DNA of 50,274 bases, from positions 1 to 50,274 of the forward strand of contig NZ_JADMOL010000017.1 of assembly GCF_015558675.1 (NCBI RefSeq). The letters are read 5' to 3'. Shown here one piece after another: positions 45,113 through 50,274 of this stretch (positions within the stretch are counted from its first letter, which is position 1; each line of letters starts with the position of its first letter). This DNA is from Paenibacillus sp. 1001270B_150601_E10 (lineage in GTDB: Bacteria; Bacillota; Bacilli; Paenibacillales; Paenibacillaceae). Below the pieces are notes generated by a model. It was not told the origin of the DNA. It saw only the letters and a list, made by a program, of their open reading frames with translations, and did not search any database. The translations under genes were made by a program, and so were the position numbers.

Positions 45113-45673
45113 ATGCAACCAATCCTGATTGGCATTACTGGCGGCTCTGGCAGCGGAAAGTCGACGTACTGCGACCAATTAGCCAAGGCATTACAGGACC
45201 TGAAAATTGCAGTAGTGCGCACAGATCAATTTTTCAAATGGCCCTTACCGAAGATGATATCTCCAATTACAGGGGAAGAGATGGATGACTTTAATCATCC
45301 CGATTGCCTTAATCAAGCTTCGATTCTCTCGCATCTCGATGGGCTGCTGAAGCGTGAGGAGCCGCTTGATGTCATTTTGGTTGAAGGCATTTTTACGCTG
45401 CAAGTGGAAGCCATTCGGGATCTTCTTCATTTGTCCGTCTTTATCGATCTTGATTCAGACGAGCGCATGTATCGCCGGATTAAGCGCAATATGAAGGAAC
45501 GCGGACTGACGATAGAGGAGATCGCAGATTATTATGTGAATGCGGCCAAGCACCGTGAACAGGCACATGTTCTTCTCTCGAAGAAATACGCAGATCTGAT
45601 CCTAAATGGAAATCGTTTAGAGGAAAAGCAGGTCGCATTGGTGGAAGGTTGGCTCCGTGCACAGTTGAAGTAA
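45113..45673 (+). CDS. Uridine-kinase-like P-loop kinase
   Basis: 186 residues, with GAGGTG upstream of the ATG. Walker A is GGSGSGKST (residues 10-18); RTDQFFKW and DDFNHPD correspond to the substrate region and VILVEGIFTL to Walker B. The lid-like RMYRRIKRNMKERGLT follows. It belongs to the uridine kinase/phosphoribulokinase superfamily, and uridine or another nucleoside is the likely substrate. It is shorter than Udk of about 210 residues. It lies 14 bases upstream of the next gene, so the two are cotranscribed. Confidence 0.85.
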   Translation: MQPILIGITGGSGSGKSTYCDQLAKALQDLKIAVVRTDQFFKWPLPKMISPITGEEMDDFNHPDCLNQASILSHLDGLLKREEPLDVILVEGIFTLQVEAIRDLLHLSVFIDLDSDERMYRRIKRNMKERGLTIEEIADYYVNAAKHREQAHVLLSKKYADLILNGNRLEEKQVALVEGWLRAQLK

Positions 45674-45687
45674 AGGAGTTTAAGGAT

Positions 45688-46431
45688 TTGTACATCATTG
45701 CACAGCAACAAAGTGAAAAAGAGACCATCACCGTCTATGAAACAAACGAGCTGTATGGTGAAGTAGGACGCTTTCGGGTCATGTCTTTTCATGAGCAGGC
45801 TGTTCAAGGCGTGATTGACCTTCGTGAGCCTGAACGGATGGTTCTTGAGTATCCTCGGGCCATGTCAGCGTTTATGGAACACCATGCACCGGATTTTAAA
45901 AAAGCATTTTTGATCGGGTATGGGACCGGGACGCTTGTAAGGCGCTTTGCCCAAAAGGAAATGATTGCAGCGGACATTCATCCCCATGTCGTGGCGTTAA
46001 GCCGTCAATATTTCTATGAATCGCCACATTCGGTTCATGTTGGCGATGGACGAATCATACTGGAGCAGCAGGAGCCATGTTCATTTGACTTTGTGCTGCT
46101 GGATGCTTTTACTGCTGCCGGAACGCCGCATCATTTGACAACGGTGGAGTTTTTCCTGATGGTCAAGGAGAAGCTTACGGGTCGCGGGGCTTTGATCATG
46201 AATGCAATTGGAATACCGGAGAAGGATTATCGGATTCAGTCGATAGCAGCCACCCTCGCGTATGTGTTTCCTTATACGGCAACCTTTGCTTTAGAAGCGA
46301 GTAACCCTATAATGCTGCAGAACCTCATCATGGTTGGAAGCTATGTTCCCTTGCTTGAACCAGATAAAGATCGGATGGCAGGATTTGAACCGATTGACTT
46401 GATTCTTGGCATGGAGCTATGGGATCGTTGA
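45688..46431 (+). CDS. Spermidine-synthase-like SAM-binding protein
   Basis: 247 residues starting with TTG 45688, AAAGGAG 9 bases upstream. It has the spermidine-synthase fold: FLIGYGTGTLVRRF (motif I), IAADIHPHVVALSR (acidic residue after the beta-strand), VHVGDGRIIL and FVLLDAFTAAGTPHHLTT. The usual DSTDP/E signature of true aminopropyltransferases appears as DAFTA, so the reaction may be methyl transfer and not aminopropyl transfer. It overlaps the next open frame and is 20 bases before a DinB gene. Confidence 0.82.
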   Translation: MYIIAQQQSEKETITVYETNELYGEVGRFRVMSFHEQAVQGVIDLREPERMVLEYPRAMSAFMEHHAPDFKKAFLIGYGTGTLVRRFAQKEMIAADIHPHVVALSRQYFYESPHSVHVGDGRIILEQQEPCSFDFVLLDAFTAAGTPHHLTTVEFFLMVKEKLTGRGALIMNAIGIPEKDYRIQSIAATLAYVFPYTATFALEASNPIMLQNLIMVGSYVPLLEPDKDRMAGFEPIDLILGMELWDR

Positions 46432-46451
46432 AAAGAAAGGGGAGAATGAAC

Positions 46452-46967
46452 ATGCTAATGAAGCTAACAGAAGACCAATATCCGTCTTACTTTGGTACAT
46501 ATATTCAACTCGTTCCCGAAGGGAATATTGTGGACATGCTGACTCAGCAGAAAAAGGAAACGGCTGAGGCGTTAAGAGCCCTAACGGAAACAGAATGGTA
46601 TTATCGCTATGCTCCAGAGAAATGGACGATTAAAGAGGTCATCGGACACATTATCGATACAGAGCAGATTATGAGCTATCGACTGTTATGTGCGGCAAGA
46701 GGGGATCAGAGCGCACTGCCACCTTTTGATGAGCAGTTGTACGGCCGCAATGCTCAATATGAGAATTGGGAGATTTCAGACCTGATTGCTCAATATGAAA
46801 CGACCCGAACCTCGACGCTGCTTCTGATAAAGAACTTGTCAGAAGCAGCATGGAGCCGCTGTGGCAGCTTGTATCAGCAGCCGATATCAGCGCTCGCCTT
46901 GGCTCATATTATTGCAGGACATGAGCGCCATCATTGGAATGTTCTGCATGAACGATATGAGGTGTAA
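46452..46967 (+). CDS. DinB-family putative metal-dependent protein
   Basis: 171 residues from ATG 46452 (MLMKLTEDQYPSYF), 7 bases after GGGGAG. The helical DinB pattern is RYAPEKWTIKEVIGHIIDTE, RLLCAARGD and the C-terminal HIIAGHERHHWNVLHERY, where the histidines supply the metal site. Bacterial members are often thiol (bacillithiol) transferases. It is the third gene of a likely operon after the uridine-kinase-like and spermidine-synthase-like genes. Confidence 0.86.
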   Translation: MLMKLTEDQYPSYFGTYIQLVPEGNIVDMLTQQKKETAEALRALTETEWYYRYAPEKWTIKEVIGHIIDTEQIMSYRLLCAARGDQSALPPFDEQLYGRNAQYENWEISDLIAQYETTRTSTLLLIKNLSEAAWSRCGSLYQQPISALALAHIIAGHERHHWNVLHERYEV

Positions 46968-46988
46968 CTGCATATGTTAGTGATATAA

Positions 46989-47024
46989 AAAGGCTCTACT
47001 CCTAAGATGGAATAGAGCCTTTGC
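46989..47024. terminator. Bidirectional terminator between the DinB gene and terC
   Basis: AAAGGCTCTA (46989-46998) pairs with TAGAGCCTTT (47013-47022) around ACTCCTAAGATGGAA. Confidence 0.85.
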
Positions 47025-47038
47025 TATGTGTTTATGAG

Positions 47039-47824
47039 TTAGGAAGCAGATACTTGATTCTCGTCTTCCTTTTTGCTGGATAAAAACCAGCCGCATACAG
47101 CAATGAGTACAAGCACAACGTAGAACGTAATCTTCCATGCCGCACTTTCTGCAAAGTCATGAGACAGAATGTGAATGGATGGGTGCGCGAGCGTATGAAC
47201 CGCTAGTTTGACCCCGACCCCACCAACGATACAGAATGCAGCGATCTCAAGACCTGGACGAGAATGAAGCAGCTTCACGAAGAAGTTTGCAGCGAAACGC
47301 ATAATGATCAATCCGATAAATCCGCCCAGGAAGATAACGATGAACTGTCCGCCGTCCATGCCGCCAATAGCAGGCAAACCGCTTGGTGGAAGGGCAACGG
47401 CCAAGGCTACTGCAGCAAGAATCGAATCAATTGCAAAGGCGATGTCAGCGAGCTCAACCTTAAATACGGTAGCCCAGAATCCGGATTCCTTCTTCGGTTT
47501 GTTTTCCTTATCCGCATGCTCATCCTCAGCTTTTTTCACAACAAGCTTACGAATAATGTGGTTCGCGGAGATATAGAGCAGGTAGAGAGCACCAATCGCT
47601 TGCACCTGCCACACGTCAACAAGGAATGAGATGATAAACAAGGATGCGAGTCGGAACACGAACGCTCCAGCCAAGCCATAGAACAAGGCTTTCTTTCTTG
47701 TGTCATCAGGCAGATGCTTAACCATGATGGCAAGTACGAGCGCATTATCCGCGGCGAGCAGTCCTTCAAGCACGACGAGAACGATAAGTACCCAGCCATA
47801 TTCTAATAAAAGTCCAATATCCAT
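47039..47824 (-). CDS. TerC-family integral membrane protein
   Basis: 261 residues, about seven membrane helices. The conserved acidic membrane motifs LEGLLAADNALVLAIMVKHL (about 19-38) and VELADIAFAIDSILAAVALA (about 125-144) mark the TerC/Alx/MeeF group, which exports Mn2+ and helps metallate exoenzymes. AGGAGG precedes the ATG. A Mn-sensing yybP-ykoY riboswitch lies upstream on the same strand, in agreement with a role in manganese homeostasis. The distance from the riboswitch terminator to the start is about 200 bases. Confidence 0.94.
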   Translation of the reverse strand: MDIGLLLEYGWVLIVLVVLEGLLAADNALVLAIMVKHLPDDTRKKALFYGLAGAFVFRLASLFIISFLVDVWQVQAIGALYLLYISANHIIRKLVVKKAEDEHADKENKPKKESGFWATVFKVELADIAFAIDSILAAVALAVALPPSGLPAIGGMDGGQFIVIFLGGFIGLIIMRFAANFFVKLLHSRPGLEIAAFCIVGGVGVKLAVHTLAHPSIHILSHDFAESAAWKITFYVVLVLIAVCGWFLSSKKEDENQVSAS

Positions 47825-48021
47825 ATGATTTCCTCCTATATAGTCGCTCTATGTTTCTAAAATGTGATGTGCGATAAGGGTATCCTGTGACCGACTCATC
47901 TCCTTTGCCATCAATATCTTTCCAATGATGCTGTCTTTGCATGCACAGGGTGTGGGCAGTTCATGTGGAATTCTGGCGATTGCCTTGTGGATCGTAATGA
48001 TCCGATAGCAAATGAATCCAC

Positions 48022-48056
48022 AAAAAAAGACCTTTACCTATTGTGGTAAAGGTCTT
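48022..48056 (-). terminator. Riboswitch-controlled terminator upstream of terC
   Basis: On the minus strand AAGACCTTTACC (48056-48045) pairs perfectly over 12 bases with GGTAAAGGTCTT (48038-48027), loop ACAATA, followed by TTTTTT. The 5' arm duplicates the aptamer's closing strand, giving a competing fold with 48068-48078. Confidence 0.9.
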
Positions 48057-48067
48057 CTGTATCAATA

Positions 48068-48176
48068 CACCTTTACCCTGTCAATGGTAAAGGTCTCGCT
48101 AACAACGTCAGTTGCCAATAAAGCCGGAGATGGTTGATCTCGTAATGACGACTTTATTGAACAGCTACTCCCCTTT
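48068..48176 (-). ncRNA. yybP-ykoY manganese riboswitch with antiterminator segment
   Basis: The minus strand begins AAAGGGGAGTAGCTG (from 48176) and closes with TAGCGAGACCTTTACC (to 48086), the two hallmark halves of the yybP-ykoY family. The variable arm lies between. The segment GGTAAAGGTGT (48078-48068) follows. It can pair either with GACCTTTACC of the aptamer or with the same sequence in the terminator arm at 48056-48045. With Mn2+ bound the aptamer holds its own strand, the free segment blocks the terminator, and terC is transcribed; this ON logic is inferred from known members. Confidence 0.95.
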
Positions 48177-48375
48177 AATCATGTGAGTGATTCTTATTGG
48201 ATCTTATGTTTGCTAGATCATCATAATTTATTTTTCGATAAACTGTCAATAAGCAATTTTAATGATTTTGATATGTTGAATTCGAGAAAAAAGGCACACA
48301 CTGCCAAATCATGCAATATTTCATGTATAATAAAGGAATCTCACGAAAAATTTGTTTACGGAAAAGAGGAACTTG

Positions 48376-48936
48376 ATGCGTCAAGAAGACATGTATCAAC
48401 GTCAAGCAGAAGCATTTGTGCGAGCGAATGCAGCGATGATGGAGGCGCTCAAGCATGTTCGAGCGTTACATCTGCCTCAAGGCTATATCGCTGCAGGTTT
48501 TGTCCGCAATTATATCTGGAATCAGCTGCATGATCGTAACGAGCTTGCGCCCATTAACGATACAGATGTCGTATATTACGATTCTGATCAACTCGATGAA
48601 GCTGTCGATCTTGCTTATGAAGCAAAGCTCGAGGAGCGGGATCCTTTTTGGAAATGGTCGGTGAAAAATCAGGCTCGCATGCATATTCGAAATCAGATCC
48701 TGCCATATTCGTCCGTGGAGGATGCGCTAAGCAAATGGCCAGAGACAGCAACGGCTGTAGGCGTCAGACTGAATGCTGACGATGCACTGGAATGGGTATG
48801 CCCGTGGGGCTTTGCCGACATGATGGAGATGAAGGTTCGCAAGAGTCCTTTGTTTTCAGACGAGGTATATTACAATCATCGCGTACAATCGAAAGGATGG
48901 CTAACTCGGTGGCCGATGCTTACGAAGGAGGACTAG
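48376..48936 (+). CDS. Nucleotidyltransferase-family protein (DUF925/NTP_transf_6 type)
   Basis: 186 residues from ATG 48376 (MRQEDMYQRQAEAFVRAN), with AAGAGGA upstream. The nucleotidyltransferase core reads GYIAAGFVRNYIWNQLH followed by PINDTDVVYYD, where the two Asp residues (DTDVVYYD) replace the usual DxD metal site. Further on, RMHIRNQILPYSS and EWVCPWGFADMMEMKVRK are typical of this family of small, uncharacterised bacterial proteins. It is probably a single-gene transcript. Confidence 0.82.
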   Translation: MRQEDMYQRQAEAFVRANAAMMEALKHVRALHLPQGYIAAGFVRNYIWNQLHDRNELAPINDTDVVYYDSDQLDEAVDLAYEAKLEERDPFWKWSVKNQARMHIRNQILPYSSVEDALSKWPETATAVGVRLNADDALEWVCPWGFADMMEMKVRKSPLFSDEVYYNHRVQSKGWLTRWPMLTKED

Positions 48937-49087
48937 CCTTTAGAGCATGTTCCTCGCAATTTTATTCAATATGGGAAGCGGATTATTTTCAAAACGATTA
49001 TAACTATCAACACCTTTAGCGCTCACGATGTCCATCGTGAATGATAGATCGATGCGCTGAAATAGATAAATGAAAAGGATGATATAT

Positions 49088-49615
49088 ATGTTGCACTATC
49101 GAATAATGACGGCTGAGGAGAGCCAAAAGATTAAGGATATTGACCGTTCTGAATATATTCCATTCATCTATGAGATTGAGAACGGAAAGATGACTGCAAT
49201 TCCTCAGAATCATGAGTGCCAATCCTGGGACGAGACAACTTTTCAAGAGATTAAGACTCGTTTTGAATATGAGCTATCGCAGGGTGGTACAGCATATGGA
49301 GCTTTTGATGGCGAGCGGTTAGCAGGGTTCGGTGTGCTTGCTCACCAGTGGAGAGGGGAAGAACAGGATCAGCTGCAGTTGGATCTGATGTATGTGTCAA
49401 GGTCCTACAGGAGACAAGGCATAGGTTCGAGGATCATCGAGCTCTTGGAGGAGGAAGCAAGAGCGCTGGGAGCGAAGTGGTTGTATATTTCTTCTACGGA
49501 GACAGAATCTGCGGTATCCTTCTATCAAAGCCATGGGGGAGCATTGACGAGTCAGGTTGATGAGGAGCTCTTCTCAAAGGAGCCGAAAGATATTCATATG
49601 CTTAAAAAACTGTAG
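49088..49615 (+). CDS. GNAT-family N-acetyltransferase
   Basis: 175 residues from ATG 49088 (MLHYRIMTAEESQKIK), about 8 bases after AAAAGGATG. The acetyl-CoA loop is LDLMYVSRSYRRQGIGSRII (about 103-122), followed by ALGAKWLYISSTETESAVSF and SHGGALTSQVDEELF. The acceptor is unknown. The N-terminal half resembles acetyltransferases with a substrate-binding extension (YIPFIYEIENGKMT). Confidence 0.87.
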   Translation: MLHYRIMTAEESQKIKDIDRSEYIPFIYEIENGKMTAIPQNHECQSWDETTFQEIKTRFEYELSQGGTAYGAFDGERLAGFGVLAHQWRGEEQDQLQLDLMYVSRSYRRQGIGSRIIELLEEEARALGAKWLYISSTETESAVSFYQSHGGALTSQVDEELFSKEPKDIHMLKKL

Positions 49616-49646
49616 TTGTTGGGTAGGAAGGAGCTGAGCCAGTTCC

Positions 49647-50274
49647 ATGTCACGCACGAATGCAAATGAGAAAGCGGGCACTGATGAAACACCTCTAGCT
49701 TCAGGATGGACGCGTAGACGAATAACGCTGATGGGATCGATCCTTTTTACTGTACTGGTTACGATTATCATCTTAAGCGGCGTATGGAACGTTAAGGATA
49801 GTGTGGACAATGCTGATGCTGGGCTTTACAGCTATCATAGCTACCATGCATCGAATGGGATGGAGCTTCATGTTCTAAAGACAAAGCCACAATATATCTC
49901 TATACAGGCGATCCATGATAACGTAACCAAGTCTGCGTTAACAGGCATCAACGGTGGCTTCTTCTATGAATCTGCACAGCTCAGCCTTGCGATGATGAAT
50001 GGTGCACCGATCAATGGAGCAGCCGGTGCATATGGATCTGGCGATCAAAATGTGAAATATGCCCGTGGGACGCTTGTCTGGGATGGAGTGACCAATCAGC
50101 TAAAGGTACAGGTCATAAGAAGGGGCGATGAGGTGCAGGTTCAGAACCCGAAGCAATCATGGGCACAAGGCGGCATCAGCATGGATCTAAGCAGCGAGGC
50201 GTCATGGCGGCAAAGGATACTGGACGAAAAAGCTCCTTTCCCGGATGATCATCGACTTCGATCTGGAGCTGTAT
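49647..50274 (+). CDS. Membrane-anchored phosphodiester-glycosidase-like protein (NAGPA type), cut by window end
   Basis: At least 209 residues from ATG 49647 are visible, with no stop before the end of the window. A basic cytoplasmic N-terminus (RTNANEKAGTDETPLASGW) precedes a membrane helix (about residues 26-45) and an extracytoplasmic part containing LTGINGGFFYESAQL. The INGGFFY motif is the core of the phosphodiester glycosidase/exopolysaccharide NAGPA domain. AAGGAG lies 13 bases upstream, rather far. The domain should hydrolyse or sense cell-surface glycan phosphodiesters; the catalytic remainder is out of view. Confidence 0.75.
   Translation, partial: MSRTNANEKAGTDETPLASGWTRRRITLMGSILFTVLVTIIILSGVWNVKDSVDNADAGLYSYHSYHASNGMELHVLKTKPQYISIQAIHDNVTKSALTGINGGFFYESAQLSLAMMNGAPINGAAGAYGSGDQNVKYARGTLVWDGVTNQLKVQVIRRGDEVQVQNPKQSWAQGGISMDLSSEASWRQRILDEKAPFPDDHRLRSGAV

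Noticed and set aside
47264..47629. 121-codon frame opposite terC
   Set aside because: Antisense shadow of a well-supported TerC gene with no independent start signal.
49023..49042. Small palindrome CACGATG/CATCGTG between two genes
   Set aside because: No T-run and a short stem; not convincing as a terminator or operator.

Overview
The window looks like chromosomal DNA of a low-to-mid GC, spore-former-type Firmicute, most likely Paenibacillus or a close relative. The reasons are strong AGGAGG-type ribosome sites, frequent TTG and GTG starts, a split glycine decarboxylase (gcvPA/gcvPB), YesM/YesN-type two-component proteins beside carbohydrate ABC importers, CcpA-type cre sites and large multidomain chitinases. 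The genus is inferred from gene style, not from a marker gene. No phage, insertion sequence, CRISPR array, rRNA or tRNA was found.

Layout. (1) 0.1-5.1 kb: glycine cleavage system, gcvT-gcvPA-gcvPB on the minus strand behind a tandem glycine riboswitch, with gcvH divergent. (2) 5.4-10.6 kb: small membrane proteins, a thioredoxin-fold protein with serines at the CxxC site, a secreted GH19 chitinase with a cre site, gene debris and a MOSC protein. (3) 10.6-15.2 kb: a 1297-residue secreted chitinase with two GH18 domains, preceded by a cre-like site and a cyclic di-GMP-I riboswitch. (4) 15.4-21.9 kb: single-gene housekeeping and accessory functions (methyltransferases, lipoprotein, DinB, GNAT, TPR). 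(5) 22-26.8 kb: an ArsR-type regulator divergent from a GH2-GH43 pair, with four ATTGTA boxes between them. (6) 27-29.4 kb: nucleotidyltransferase, small proteins and AT-rich sequence with fragments. (7) 29.6-40.4 kb: a phosphorolytic galactoside uptake system: solute-binding lipoprotein, two permeases, a 59-residue membrane protein and a GH112 phosphorylase; then a divergent second binding lipoprotein and a YesN/YesM regulator pair. No transport ATPase is present, so a shared MsmX-type ATPase encoded elsewhere is likely. (8) 40.4-50.3 kb: a pseudogene, a nitroreductase behind a Fur-like box, pepT, NUDIX, CHY zinc finger, GNATs, uridine-kinase-like, spermidine-synthase-like, DinB, TerC behind a Mn-type yybP-ykoY riboswitch, and a C-terminally cut NAGPA-like membrane-anchored protein.

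How the parts work together. Two secreted chitinases, each near a cre-type site and one also behind a c-di-GMP sensor, suggest that chitin breakdown is tied to carbon status and to the motile/sessile switch. The GH112 operon would import a beta-galactoside of HexNAc or rhamnose and cleave it with phosphate in the cytoplasm. The GH2-GH43 pair has no signal peptides and would finish plant or glycan oligosaccharides inside the cell. Three riboswitches (glycine, c-di-GMP, Mn) sit in 50 kb, and for the Mn switch the mutually exclusive strands can be read directly from the sequence.
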